A stretch of 64,000 nt of DNA from an uncultured Parabacteroides sp. (GCA_900541965.1 UQLN01000017.1:1-64000); one strand, 5' to 3'; counted from the first letter of the stretch, positions 26,072 through 34,863 are shown. Made by a program: numbers and translations. Notes: generated from the letters alone by a model not told the origin.

Positions 26072-26389
26072 ATGAACAACGAATTTCTCCAGACAGAAGA
26101 AGCAATTGTTGCGATGCTTAAAACCGTTTATGATCCGGAAATACCGGTTAACATATACGACCTTGGGCTGATATATAATATAGAAGTAGACGACGAAAAG
26201 AATGTTACTATAGAAATGACCCTGACAGCTCCCAACTGTCCGGCAGCCGATTTTATTCTGGAAGATGTCCGAATGAAGGTCGAATCGGTACAGGACGTAA
26301 ACAATGTAGAAGTGAATCTGGTGTTCGAGCCGGAGTGGGATAAGGATATGATGTCGGAAGAAGCTAAATTAGAATTAGGATTCTTATGA
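26072..26389 (+). CDS. DUF59 (MIP18/SufT-like) iron-sulfur assembly protein
   Basis: The 105-residue protein matches the DUF59 family: VYDPEIPVNIYDLGLIYNIEVD near 19-40 and the TLTAPNCPAADF motif near 51-62, whose Cys is conserved. Family members (SufT, MIP18, the N-terminal domain of some ApbC/Mrp) help deliver Fe-S clusters. No suf genes are nearby. The TGA stop overlaps the next gene by 4 bp (ATGA), so translation of the two is probably coupled. Confidence 0.88.
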   Translation: MNNEFLQTEEAIVAMLKTVYDPEIPVNIYDLGLIYNIEVDDEKNVTIEMTLTAPNCPAADFILEDVRMKVESVQDVNNVEVNLVFEPEWDKDMMSEEAKLELGFL

Positions 26390-27162
26390 TTTCTCCCCGG
26401 AAGAAGATATTTTTTGCCTCGGATGCCCATCTGGGAGCCCGGTTTCATAAAGATCCGCTGGCGATTGAAAAGAAATTGGTGCGCTGGCTGGACAGTATAA
26501 AGGAGGAAGCTGCCGCTATCTACTTTCTGGGGGATATGTTCGATTATTGGTATGAATATAAATATGTGGTACCTAAAGGGTTTGTCCGGTTTCTGGGAAA
26601 ATTGGCGGAGCTTTCCGACTTGGGGATTGAGATACATATCTTTATCGGCAACCACGATATTTGGATGTTCGATTATCTTCCTAAAGAAATCGGAGCCATT
26701 ATCCATCGGGATACACTGACTGTCGATTTATTAGGCAAGCGCTTTTTCCTTGGACATGGCGATGAAGTGGATTTCCGTAGTAAAAGCTTTCGTTTAATCC
26801 GGGCTGTTTTCCGAAATAAATTTTGCCAATGGTTATATGCCGGAATCCATCCCCGTTGGACCTTCGGTTTTGCTTTGGGTTGGTCTTTAAGCAGCAGGAA
26901 GAAAGGATTGGAGAAGCATAAGGAATGCGAATCACCGGAATACCAGGGGGAAAAGAATGAATATATGGTCTGGTTTGCCAAAGACTATTTGAAGACACAT
27001 CCGGATATAAATTTTTTTATTTTCGGCCATCGTCACATCATGCTGGATTTGATGTTGTCGCGAACCTCCCGCCTTATTATTGCAGGCGACTGGATGCAGC
27101 ATTTTTCTTATATTGTATGGGATGGCGACATTCTGGTTATGGAACAGTTTGAAATGGAATAA
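26386..27162 (+). CDS. lpxH: UDP-2,3-diacylglucosamine diphosphatase (LpxH-like)
   Basis: This calcineurin-like metallophosphoesterase should hydrolyse UDP-2,3-diacylglucosamine to lipid X in lipid A synthesis. The 258-residue protein has the metal-binding motifs in order: DAHLG near 12-16, GDMFDYW near 45-51, GNHD near 87-90, GHGDE near 119-123 and GHRH near 211-214. The insert between them (residues 130-185) resembles the lipid-binding cap of LpxH proteins. It overlaps the DUF59 gene by 4 bp and ends 4 bp before the converging kinase gene. Confidence 0.88.
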   Translation: MISPRKKIFFASDAHLGARFHKDPLAIEKKLVRWLDSIKEEAAAIYFLGDMFDYWYEYKYVVPKGFVRFLGKLAELSDLGIEIHIFIGNHDIWMFDYLPKEIGAIIHRDTLTVDLLGKRFFLGHGDEVDFRSKSFRLIRAVFRNKFCQWLYAGIHPRWTFGFALGWSLSSRKKGLEKHKECESPEYQGEKNEYMVWFAKDYLKTHPDINFFIFGHRHIMLDLMLSRTSRLIIAGDWMQHFSYIVWDGDILVMEQFEME

Positions 27163-27166
27163 GAAT

Positions 27167-29266
27167 TTATAAGGGAAGGCTGAACCAGAAGGTCGAGCCT
27201 TTTCCTAATTGGGAAGTGACTCCTATTTTTCCGCCAAGCGTTTCTACAATCGTTTTACAGATACTAAGGCCTAATCCTGTGCCCTGTTTGAAGTGATTCA
27301 ATTTAACAAAGCGGTCGAAGATCGTATTGATATTCTCTGGAGCGATGCCAATTCCCGTATCTGCAATTTTAATTATCACTGCATTTTCCTGCACCTCGTA
27401 AGAGAGAGTAATAGTGCCTTCGTTTGTGAATTTTATTGCGTTGGAAATAAGATTGGATATTACCTGTGTCACTCTTTTGGGGTCTGTCTGCAGTATGATA
27501 TCCGGTAGATTATCGATATCATAAATAAGAGCTACATTTTTCTGGGTTTTGAGAGAATGTATTTTATACTGTTCGTGGCAAGTCTTCCTGAGGTATAGTT
27601 TTCCGAACGAGTAATCCAATACGCCGGCTTCTATTTTTGAGAAATCCAGAATATCCGTAATAAGGCGAAGAAGCAGGTCGCTGTTTTTATTAATAATATC
27701 AACATATTCTTCGGCATTTTTATTGGATGTCTCTTCTACAATGATATTGGAAAATCCTATAATTGCATTGAGCGGTGTACGGATTTCATGACTCATATTG
27801 GCTAGGAATGCGGATTTCAGTTTATCAGCTTCGCGGATTTTTTGTATTTCTATTTCTGACTTTTTACTTTCGTATTCCGCCTTGATTAGTTTTTCTTCCA
27901 ATAATTTCTCTTCTGTGATATTGGTTAGATGGCATATGATTTTATTGGGGATTGTATTACCTTTTGTTTTGTATGCCTGCGCATTTATCCGTATCCAAAA
28001 GATTTCTCCGTTGATCGCTGCTTTATTTATAAATGTACAATTTTCTAATTTTCCGGCAATTACCTCTGATAATCCTGAACCGTTACTTTGAAGTGTTTGA
28101 ATAGACTTTAGTTGTTCAATGGGGAGCGGACTGTTTTCTTTAAGAAACCTGAAAAGATTATTGTTGCATGGATGATCGTTGAGGGTGGGGTCGATGTAGA
28201 ATGATTTTTGCTCAATATCATATTCGCCTACAATAGAATCTCCCGCCAGTAGCGCCGCTTTCAAAATGGTCAGGTTGTTTTGGGTTTGTTCGTCTTGGAT
28301 CTGTTTTTCCGTATTGTCAGCGATGAGGAATAAATATCCCATAGGACCATATTGTTCATCGTTTAGTTTAAATCCTTTTACTTGGAGGTGCTTTTTACAG
28401 TTAATAAGAGTGGAAGGATAATAACCGGAATCGTGAATGTCTTTAAAATTATAGGTTAAAGGGAAGACAAACGACTCTTTTTCGTTTATTTCCTGCATGA
28501 TGGAGTCGGGAATCAAAGGGTTATCGAATAAATTTATTCCGATAAGTTGTTCGTGTGTAGCACCGAATATTTTTTCATCTTCTTCATTTATATCAATAAG
28601 AATGCCGTCGGCATCGTATAATTCAACGCCAACGGGTAGATTGTTGAAAAAAAGCTGGAATTTCGTACTTAGCTCGGAAAATAGCTTTCTGGATTTTTCC
28701 ATTTTGTTTTCATTCAGCCATCTTTCTATCAGAATGGAGAAGATGTTGGCGACAAGATGCATATCGGAAACCTCGGTTCGTGTCCAGTTGCGTTGTATCC
28801 GGATTGAATCGAATCCTATAAAACCTCGAACCTCGTGATGGAATGTAAGTGGAATGATGAGCATGGACTTAAGTTGCTGTTCCAATAGAAGCACTTTGTC
28901 TATGTGGGCTTCTTCCGGCAAATCTTTAATATTACAAAGGACAATGTCTTTTCCCGTCCGGATTGTATCTATGATCCATGGAATAGTTTCATAGGTTAAT
29001 TGGGTTTCATTATTTTTGGGAACTTCCATGTATTCACTCATCACTTCACATGGAAAATTCGCTGTTAAATAATCTTCTTCGAAAATAGCGACATATCCCC
29101 AATCGGCATTGAAAAAATTCAGAAGCAACCGCATTGCTTTTTCTATTGGATTTTTATCTTCGTTAAATAATAAAACAAGTACTTCTGATAGGACATGCCT
29201 TATTGTATGGCTTTCTATCGATGTATGTGCGTTGCCGGGTTTGTATGATAATTTCTTCAATTTCAT
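27167..29266 (-). CDS. GAF/PAS sensor histidine kinase
   Basis: The 699-residue protein lacks membrane helices, so it should be cytoplasmic. Residues 25-180 form a GAF domain. PAS-like segments lie at about 205-320 and 335-450, then a coiled coil leads to a HisKA domain with the phosphorylated His493 in MSHEIRTP. A HATPase_c domain (about 595-699) follows with the N box NLISNAIKF and the G boxes DTGIGI and GTGLGL. There is no receiver domain and no response regulator gene next to it, so it is an orphan kinase. The ligand is unknown. It converges on lpxH with only 4 bp between. Confidence 0.92.
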   Translation of the reverse strand: MKLKKLSYKPGNAHTSIESHTIRHVLSEVLVLLFNEDKNPIEKAMRLLLNFFNADWGYVAIFEEDYLTANFPCEVMSEYMEVPKNNETQLTYETIPWIIDTIRTGKDIVLCNIKDLPEEAHIDKVLLLEQQLKSMLIIPLTFHHEVRGFIGFDSIRIQRNWTRTEVSDMHLVANIFSILIERWLNENKMEKSRKLFSELSTKFQLFFNNLPVGVELYDADGILIDINEEDEKIFGATHEQLIGINLFDNPLIPDSIMQEINEKESFVFPLTYNFKDIHDSGYYPSTLINCKKHLQVKGFKLNDEQYGPMGYLFLIADNTEKQIQDEQTQNNLTILKAALLAGDSIVGEYDIEQKSFYIDPTLNDHPCNNNLFRFLKENSPLPIEQLKSIQTLQSNGSGLSEVIAGKLENCTFINKAAINGEIFWIRINAQAYKTKGNTIPNKIICHLTNITEEKLLEEKLIKAEYESKKSEIEIQKIREADKLKSAFLANMSHEIRTPLNAIIGFSNIIVEETSNKNAEEYVDIINKNSDLLLRLITDILDFSKIEAGVLDYSFGKLYLRKTCHEQYKIHSLKTQKNVALIYDIDNLPDIILQTDPKRVTQVISNLISNAIKFTNEGTITLSYEVQENAVIIKIADTGIGIAPENINTIFDRFVKLNHFKQGTGLGLSICKTIVETLGGKIGVTSQLGKGSTFWFSLPL

Positions 29267-29510
29267 AAGTAGAACTGTGTTTTGTATGTTTAGTTTTTAT
29301 CTCCCTCTGGAACAGGGTAAAAATACGGCGGAAGAACTTAAAAAACAACTTTTCTAGCCGTTTTTTGCTTTCTGGGAATGATTCGCTCTTGCTGGCCTGT
29401 CCCGGGCATTTGTTTCATTTTTGAAGTTTGTCGATAAGATGGTTGCTTTTTATGGTAATAAGATATAAATTAGAAGCCACACTTCCTGGCAGTTTATCCC
29501 GATCTATTTT

Positions 29511-29594
29511 GTTTTCGAGGTGGTCAAAAATATGAATGACGCCCTCGAGAATATGAATGACGTCCTCGAGTATATTTTTGACCACCTCGAAAAC
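29511..29594. repeat. 23-bp perfect inverted repeat enclosing two 21-bp direct repeats
   Basis: The left arm 29511-29533 (beginning GTTTTCGAGGTGGTC) is the exact reverse complement of the right arm 29572-29594 (ending GACCACCTCGAAAAC). The 38 bp between them consist of nearly two copies of a 21-bp unit, AATATGAATGACG(C/T)CCTCGAG, each with a CTCGAG palindrome. The unit and the right arm share the same 21-bp period. No known element name comes to mind. Confidence 0.85.
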
Positions 29595-29727
29595 AGATTT
29601 CTTTGTGAAGAAATTTTTCTTTCTTGCCGTACAAAAAATAAATAGTACTCTATCTTCTTATCGGTAGAAGCGGAGTTGTTTTAGAACAATTATGTTTCTA
29701 AAGTTAAGGCTGTTCGTAGTAAAAAGT

Positions 29728-29735
29728 TATATTTG
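29728..29735 (+). promoter_or_regulatory. -7 box for rpoN
   Basis: TATATTTG matches TAnnTTTG, 57 bp before the rpoN start codon. The -33 region is not clear. Confidence 0.5.
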
Positions 29736-29791
29736 CATGTCCGAACACTACTGCGAGGGCTATAGATTGGTTATTATTACATTTTAAGTAT

Positions 29792-31249
29792 ATGTTGAAG
29801 CAACAGTTACAACAAAAGTTACAGCAAAAACTCTCTCCTCAGCAAATCCAGCTGATACGCCTGCTGGAACTTCCGGCTATTGAGTTGGAAGAACGTGTAA
29901 AGCACGAGTTGGAGGATAATCCTGCATTGGAAGAGGGAAAAGAATTTGCAGATGACTTTGAGCGTGCTGATGATGGTGTTGAAGAACAAATACCGGGAGA
30001 AACAACCTCTGATATGGATATTTCTCTTGGTGATTATATGAGTGAAGACGATATTCCTGATTATAAACTCCGTGAAATAAGTGAAAGGGTTGAAAAAAAA
30101 GAAGATATTCCGTTTTCCGTAGGTCAATCATTGAATGAATTTCTGTTGCAGCAGTTAGGGCTTCGGGATTTACCCGAAAAACAATATCAGATTGCTGAAT
30201 ATATTATTGGAAATATAGATGATGACGGTTATTTGCGCCGTGATTTATGTGCTATAGCCGATGACCTCGTTTTTCAGGCAGGGCAGGATGTGTCGGAAAA
30301 GGAAATAGAAGAAGTCCTTGTTATCATTCAGGATTTTGACCCGGCGGGAGTGGGGGCACGGAATTTGCAGGAATGTTTGTTATTGCAACTTGCCCGTAAG
30401 GAAAAAACACCGGATACGGAATTGTCCGTTCGTATATTAACAGATTATTTCGAAGAATTTACCCGGAAACATTACGAAAAGATATTGCGCGGACTGAATA
30501 TAGATGAAGCTACGCTGAAAAAAGCAATCCACGAAATAACGGCACTCGATCCTAAACCTTGCAGTAGTTGGGGAGGTTCTATGGAAACAGCCATGAGTCA
30601 GGTTATTCCCGACTTTATAGTGGAAGCTGTTAACGGCGAACTGATTCTCAGTATGAATAGCCGGGGCGTTCCGGATATGCGTATCAACAGGGAATATGCG
30701 GAGATGTTCCAGGATTATGCTGGCAATAAGGCGAATCAGACTGCCAAAATGCGGGAAGCTGTACAGTTTGTAAAGCAAAAGCTGGATTCGGCACAATGGT
30801 TTATCGATGCGATCAGGCAACGCCAGGAAACATTGCAACGTACAATGGAAGCGATAATTCTGTTGCAGCGTGATTTTTTCCTGACCGGAGATGAAGCCTC
30901 ACTGCGTCCGATGATTTTGAAAGATGTAGCGGAGCGGACCGGGTATGATATATCTACCATCTCGCGGGTGAGCAACAGTAAATATGTACAAACTAATTTC
31001 GGCATTTATCCGTTGAAATATTTCTTTTCGGAATCTATGCAGACCGATAGTGGGGAAGAAATTTCCACACGCGAGGTGAAGAAGATTATGAAAGAGCATA
31101 TCGATAGTGAGGATAAACGGAAGCCCCTTACGGACGAGGAACTGGCATCTATCCTGAAAGAAAAAGGATATATCATCGCCCGCCGTACGGTAGCTAAATA
31201 CCGTGAGCAGTTAGATATTCCGGTGGCAAGGCTGCGGAAAGAAATATAA
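29792..31249 (+). CDS. rpoN: RNA polymerase sigma-54 factor
   Basis: Sigma-54 directs RNA polymerase to -24/-12 promoters that need AAA+ activators. The 485-residue protein begins with the Gln/Leu-rich activator-interacting region I (QQLQQKLQQKLSPQQIQLI), then an acidic region II, a core-binding domain (about 115-310) and a DNA-binding domain. The RpoN box appears near the C-terminus as ARRTVAKYRE. The length is usual for Bacteroidota. The next gene starts 13 bp downstream. No sigma-54 activator gene lies in the window. Confidence 0.97.
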   Translation: MLKQQLQQKLQQKLSPQQIQLIRLLELPAIELEERVKHELEDNPALEEGKEFADDFERADDGVEEQIPGETTSDMDISLGDYMSEDDIPDYKLREISERVEKKEDIPFSVGQSLNEFLLQQLGLRDLPEKQYQIAEYIIGNIDDDGYLRRDLCAIADDLVFQAGQDVSEKEIEEVLVIIQDFDPAGVGARNLQECLLLQLARKEKTPDTELSVRILTDYFEEFTRKHYEKILRGLNIDEATLKKAIHEITALDPKPCSSWGGSMETAMSQVIPDFIVEAVNGELILSMNSRGVPDMRINREYAEMFQDYAGNKANQTAKMREAVQFVKQKLDSAQWFIDAIRQRQETLQRTMEAIILLQRDFFLTGDEASLRPMILKDVAERTGYDISTISRVSNSKYVQTNFGIYPLKYFFSESMQTDSGEEISTREVKKIMKEHIDSEDKRKPLTDEELASILKEKGYIIARRTVAKYREQLDIPVARLRKEI

Positions 31250-31261
31250 AAACAAAAGGAT

Positions 31262-31882
31262 ATGAAGCTTTTTTTTAATTTTATATCAGGAATATTCCAT
31301 CCGCTGTTGATGGTGACGTATGGGGTTGCCATGCTCCTTACATTCACTTATCTTGCTATTTATCCACCCAGTGTGAAATGGCTGCTGGTAGGAGGAACGT
31401 TTCTGTCTACGGCTGTAATTCCCGGTGCATTCATTTATATGATGGTACGAAATGGAGCGGCTGTTGATTTGGAGTTATCCGACCGTCGGGAACGGATAGT
31501 TCCTTACCTGATATTGATAACCTCGTTGATAGTCTGTGCATTTTATATGTATAAGATGATGTTGCCGTTTTGGTTTTTATCTTTGCTGATTGGAGCAAGT
31601 GTCGCATTAATCATAGCATTGGCCATTAATTTTTACTGGAAAATAAGTGCCCATATGATAGGTATCGGCGGCTTTTTCGGTGGTTTGATGGGAATAGCGC
31701 GTATCCATCTGGTAAATCCGTATTGGGCCTTTGTTCTTGTACTGATAGCGGCCGGTTTGTTGGGTACTTCGCGTATCTTTTTAGGTAGACATACGCCAAT
31801 GCAGGTTTATGCTGGTTTTTGTCTCGGATTTATATGTACCTTTGTAGCATCAATATTAAGTTATATCTATTTATTCATCTAA
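31262..31882 (+). CDS. PAP2-like membrane phosphatase
   Basis: This 206-residue membrane protein has about six helices. The C-terminal half contains two of the PAP2 motifs: SAHMIGIGGFFGG near 128-140 (S-x-x-H/G type) and SRIFLGRHTPMQVYAGFCLG near 165-184 (SRxxxxxHxxxQVxxG type). The first PAP2 motif (KxxxxxxRP) is not clear; DRRERIVPY near 75-83 may take its place. PAP2 enzymes dephosphorylate lipid phosphates such as undecaprenyl diphosphate. The gene lies in a run rpoN-PAP2-gcvH-purE with short gaps. Confidence 0.75.
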   Translation: MKLFFNFISGIFHPLLMVTYGVAMLLTFTYLAIYPPSVKWLLVGGTFLSTAVIPGAFIYMMVRNGAAVDLELSDRRERIVPYLILITSLIVCAFYMYKMMLPFWFLSLLIGASVALIIALAINFYWKISAHMIGIGGFFGGLMGIARIHLVNPYWAFVLVLIAAGLLGTSRIFLGRHTPMQVYAGFCLGFICTFVASILSYIYLFI

Positions 31883-31898
31883 TAAAAACACTAGAATT

Positions 31899-32279
31899 AT
31901 GAATTTTCCTGCAGATTTAAAGTACACAAAAGATCACGAATGGATCCGTGTAGAAGGTAATGTCGGTTATGTTGGTATTACAGATTACGCTCAGAGCGAA
32001 TTGGGTGAAATTGTATATGTAGATATCACAACCGAAGGTGAAACTGTTGAGAAAGAAGAAGTATTCGGAACTATTGAAGCCGTAAAAACTGTTTCTGATT
32101 TGTTTATGCCAATCAGTGGCGAAGTTATCGAAGCAAATGCAGAGCTGGACGACAAGCCGGAATTAGTAAACGAAGATGTTTATGGAAACGGTTGGTTAAT
32201 TAAAATTTCAATTTCAGACCCTGCAGAATTGGATGAACTGCTGTCTGCTGCTGAATACGAACAACTGATTGCAAAATAA
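31899..32279 (+). CDS. gcvH: Glycine cleavage system H protein
   Basis: The lipoylated carrier of the glycine cleavage system shuttles the aminomethyl group between P, T and L proteins. The 126-residue protein matches the family over its full length: YTKDHEWIRVEG near the start, GYVGITDYAQSELGEIVYVD, and the lipoyl site FGTIEAVKTVSD with Lys63. The tail ends in the usual YEQL. It starts 17 bp after the PAP2 gene; the P and T genes are not in view. Confidence 0.97.
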   Translation: MNFPADLKYTKDHEWIRVEGNVGYVGITDYAQSELGEIVYVDITTEGETVEKEEVFGTIEAVKTVSDLFMPISGEVIEANAELDDKPELVNEDVYGNGWLIKISISDPAELDELLSAAEYEQLIAK

Positions 32280-32308
32280 ATATCGGGTTCATTAATTATA
32301 AAGAAAAT

Positions 32309-32815
32309 ATGACACCTGTAGTAAGTATTATCATGGGCAGTACTTCCGACCTGCCTGTAATGGAAAAAGCAGCTAAATTGCTCGACGAGATGGAAATCCC
32401 GTTCGAAATGCATGCTTTGTCCGCACACCGTACACCTGCAGAGGTGGAAGCTTTTGCCAAAGGGGCGAAAGGACGTGGAATTAAAGTAATTATTGCTGCT
32501 GCCGGCATGGCTGCCCATTTATGTGGCGTGATTGCTTCCATGACTACTGTTCCTGTAATTGGCGTTCCTATCAATTCGACTTTGGATGGTATGGATGCTT
32601 TATTGGCAATCGTGCAAATGCCTCCGGGAATACCTGTGGCTACAGTCGGTATTAATGGTGCCCTGAATGCCGGTATTCTGGCTGTTCAGATGCTTGCAAT
32701 AGGCGACGAACAACTTCAGGACAAACTGGCTGCTTATAAGGAAGATTTAAAGAAAAAGATCGTAAAAGCCAATGAAGAATTGGCTAAAGTATCTTTTAAA
32801 TACAAAACAAATTAA
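32309..32815 (+). CDS. purE: N5-carboxyaminoimidazole ribonucleotide mutase (PurE)
   Basis: Class I PurE converts N5-CAIR to CAIR in purine synthesis. The 168-residue protein has IIMGSTSDLPVMEKAA near the N-terminus, SAHRTP near 42-47 with the catalytic His, AAAGMAAHLCGVIA and the GMDALLAIVQMPPGIPVATVG segment. It lies 29 bp after gcvH and is followed at once by repeat copy 4. Confidence 0.97.
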   Translation: MTPVVSIIMGSTSDLPVMEKAAKLLDEMEIPFEMHALSAHRTPAEVEAFAKGAKGRGIKVIIAAAGMAAHLCGVIASMTTVPVIGVPINSTLDGMDALLAIVQMPPGIPVATVGINGALNAGILAVQMLAIGDEQLQDKLAAYKEDLKKKIVKANEELAKVSFKYKTN

Positions 32816-32910
32816 TTGACAGTTGACAAGTGACAAGTGACAGTTGAAATACAGTTTAGATAACTGTCAACTGTCACTTGTCAACTCTCAACTGTTGCTT
32901 GTCAACTGTT
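32816..32910. repeat. Heptamer-iterated intergenic inverted repeat, copy 4
   Basis: The left arm 32816-32847 begins directly after the purE stop and carries an additional GTGACAA heptamer. The right arm 32862-32910 is longer, with three CAACTGT units. The loop is only 14 bp, the shortest of the family. The ispG start follows after 4 bp. Confidence 0.85.
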
Positions 32911-32914
32911 AAAG

Positions 32915-34750
32915 ATGGATTATTTTAATTACAGCCGCCGTAAATCTTCTGTCGTAAATATCGGCAATACACCTTTGGGGGGAGACAATCCAATTCGTAT
33001 ACAATCCATGGCAAATGTATCCACTATGGATACGGAAGCTGCCGTACGCCAGGCAATCCGGATGATTGAAGCCGGATCTGAGTATGTGCGTTTTACCGCT
33101 CAAGGCGAACGTGAGGCCCGTAATCTGGGTGTTATCCGTAAAGAACTGGATGCCGCCGGATATACCACGCCTTTAGTCGCAGATATTCATTTTAATCCGA
33201 GAGCTGCGGATGCTGCTGCCGAAGAAGTGGAAAAAGTCCGTATCAATCCGGGTAATTATGTGGATAAGGTTAAAACATTCAGCCTTTTGGAATATACGGA
33301 TGAAGAATATGCGGCAGAGTTGCAGAAGATACGCGACCGTTTTGTTCCATTCCTTAACATTTGCAAAGAACACGGAACCGCCATCCGTATTGGCGTAAAC
33401 CATGGCTCATTGTCCGACCGTATTATGAGCCGTTACGGAGATACTCCGGAAGGCATGGTTGCCTCTTGCATGGAGTTTCTGCGTATATGCCGGGATGAGA
33501 ATTTCCCGGATGTGGTAATTTCTATTAAAGCATCCAATACTGTTGTTATGGTGAAAACTGTCCGTCTGCTCGTACAGACTATGGACAGAGAAGATATGCA
33601 TTATCCGTTGCATTTGGGTGTAACCGAAGCTGGTGACGGAGAAGACGGCCGTATAAAAAGTGCCGTAGGTATCGGGGCGCTGCTTTCCGATGGGATAGGG
33701 GACACGATACGTGTCTCGCTGAGTGAAGACCCGGAGGCCGAGATACCGGTTGCCCGTAAGTTAGTGGACTATATTTCGGAACGTGAACAGCACCGGCCGA
33801 TAGAAGCTGTGCTTGCTCCCGGATACGACCCTATATCCGTAACCCGCCGTGTGAGCCGTGTGATAGAAGGCATTGGTGGTAATTTTCCGCCTGTTGTTAT
33901 ATCAGACCGCAGTAACGGTGATTTTGAATTTGATTATTCGCCCTTGCCGGATTATATATATATAGGTAAAGAAGATCCTGAAAATCTACCGGATAATTTC
34001 CGTTTGCTGGTGGATGCTCATTTCTGGAAAGATTTGCCGAATGCGTATCCGTATTTTATCGCTTCTGAAGTGGAAGAGATGGCGAAATATCCGAACCGGT
34101 TGAAGTTTATCCGGTTGGCTTATCCGGACCTGACGGAACGGGTGATAGATATTTTGAGTAAAGATAAAACGGTGGTTGTTATTCTGAGTACACATCATCG
34201 GAATGGAGTGGCATCGCAACGGGCTGCTTTGCATCGGTTGATGACTGCCGGATGTGATGTGCCAGTCGTATTGCATCATGACTACCGGGAAACGGATATT
34301 GAAGCCTTGCAATTGAAATCGGGAGCGGATTTCGGAACTCTTTTATTGGACGGTTTCAGCGATGGCATTATGTTGCATAATGAAGGATGCGAAGCGATGC
34401 TGGGAGATAGTTATATGTTTGGAATCCTACAAGCTACGCGCACTCGAATCAGTAAGACTGAATATATTTCGTGTCCGAGTTGCGGACGTACATTATACGA
34501 TTTGCAAACAACGATTGCGCGTATTAAAGAGGCGACATCGCATTTGAAAGGGCTGAAAATAGGAATCATGGGCTGTATCGTAAACGGACCGGGCGAGATG
34601 GCGGATGCCGACTATGGATATGTCGGAGCCGGACGAGGTCAAATCAGCCTGTATAAAGGAAAAGAATGTAAACTGAAAAATATTCCCGAAGATGAAGCCG
34701 TGGAACGTTTGGTTCGGCTGATAAAAGAAAACGGGGACTGGACGGATTAA
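32915..34750 (+). CDS. ispG: 4-hydroxy-3-methylbut-2-enyl diphosphate synthase (long form)
   Basis: IspG (GcpE) reduces methylerythritol cyclodiphosphate in the MEP isoprenoid pathway and carries a [4Fe-4S] cluster. The 611-residue protein is the long type found in Bacteroidota, Chlamydia and plants: a TIM barrel (about 1-285, with VRFTAQGEREA, RINPGN and GVNHGSLSDRI), an insert of about 230 residues, and a C-terminal reductase-like domain with the cluster Cys pair in SCPSCGRT near 515-525 and the third Cys in GCIVNGPGEM. The start at 32915 fits; a GTG-like start two codons earlier would be in the repeat. Confidence 0.96.
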   Translation: MDYFNYSRRKSSVVNIGNTPLGGDNPIRIQSMANVSTMDTEAAVRQAIRMIEAGSEYVRFTAQGEREARNLGVIRKELDAAGYTTPLVADIHFNPRAADAAAEEVEKVRINPGNYVDKVKTFSLLEYTDEEYAAELQKIRDRFVPFLNICKEHGTAIRIGVNHGSLSDRIMSRYGDTPEGMVASCMEFLRICRDENFPDVVISIKASNTVVMVKTVRLLVQTMDREDMHYPLHLGVTEAGDGEDGRIKSAVGIGALLSDGIGDTIRVSLSEDPEAEIPVARKLVDYISEREQHRPIEAVLAPGYDPISVTRRVSRVIEGIGGNFPPVVISDRSNGDFEFDYSPLPDYIYIGKEDPENLPDNFRLLVDAHFWKDLPNAYPYFIASEVEEMAKYPNRLKFIRLAYPDLTERVIDILSKDKTVVVILSTHHRNGVASQRAALHRLMTAGCDVPVVLHHDYRETDIEALQLKSGADFGTLLLDGFSDGIMLHNEGCEAMLGDSYMFGILQATRTRISKTEYISCPSCGRTLYDLQTTIARIKEATSHLKGLKIGIMGCIVNGPGEMADADYGYVGAGRGQISLYKGKECKLKNIPEDEAVERLVRLIKENGDWTD

Positions 34751-34836
34751 TTGACAATTGATAGTTGGCAATTGACAGTTAATATTTTATACAGGTATTA
34801 AACAACTGTCAACTGCTACTTGCCAACTGTCAACTT
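34751..34836. repeat. Heptamer-iterated intergenic inverted repeat, copy 5
   Basis: The left arm 34751-34780 starts directly after the ispG stop (TTGACAATTGATAGTTGGCA, then ATTGACAGTT). The right arm is 34804-34836. This copy is the most diverged. The -7 box of dut lies 5 bp after it. Confidence 0.75.
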
Positions 34837-34841
34837 TTAAA

Positions 34842-34849
34842 TATCTTTG
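34842..34849 (+). promoter_or_regulatory. -7 box for the dut operon
   Basis: TATCTTTG matches TAnnTTTG, 14 bp before the ATG at 34864 and 20 bp before the ATG at 34870. Confidence 0.6.
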
Positions 34850-34863
34850 TCCGTTAATAATAT

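Larger units (their letters stand above)
29267..29791. other. 525-bp intergenic region between the kinase and rpoN
   Basis: The two flanking genes diverge. The stretch holds the 84-bp hairpin/tandem-repeat structure at 29511-29594 and the likely rpoN promoter at 29728. I see no RNA gene of a known class. A 37-codon frame (29532-29645) runs through the repeats; see the findings for why I do not call it a gene. Confidence 0.6.

Noticed and set aside
29521..29594. CRISPR array
   Set aside because: Only two to three 21-bp units are present, they are contiguous without spacers and no cas gene is nearby.
29532..29645. A 37-codon open frame with heptad repeats (MNDALENMNDVLEYIFDHLE, then ENRF to KNK)
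   Set aside because: It has no promoter or leader of the expected type, and its sequence is produced by the 21-bp nucleotide repeat and inverted arm. The minus strand is equally open, so the frame could simply be a by-product of the repeat. I kept it as a finding, not as a gene.
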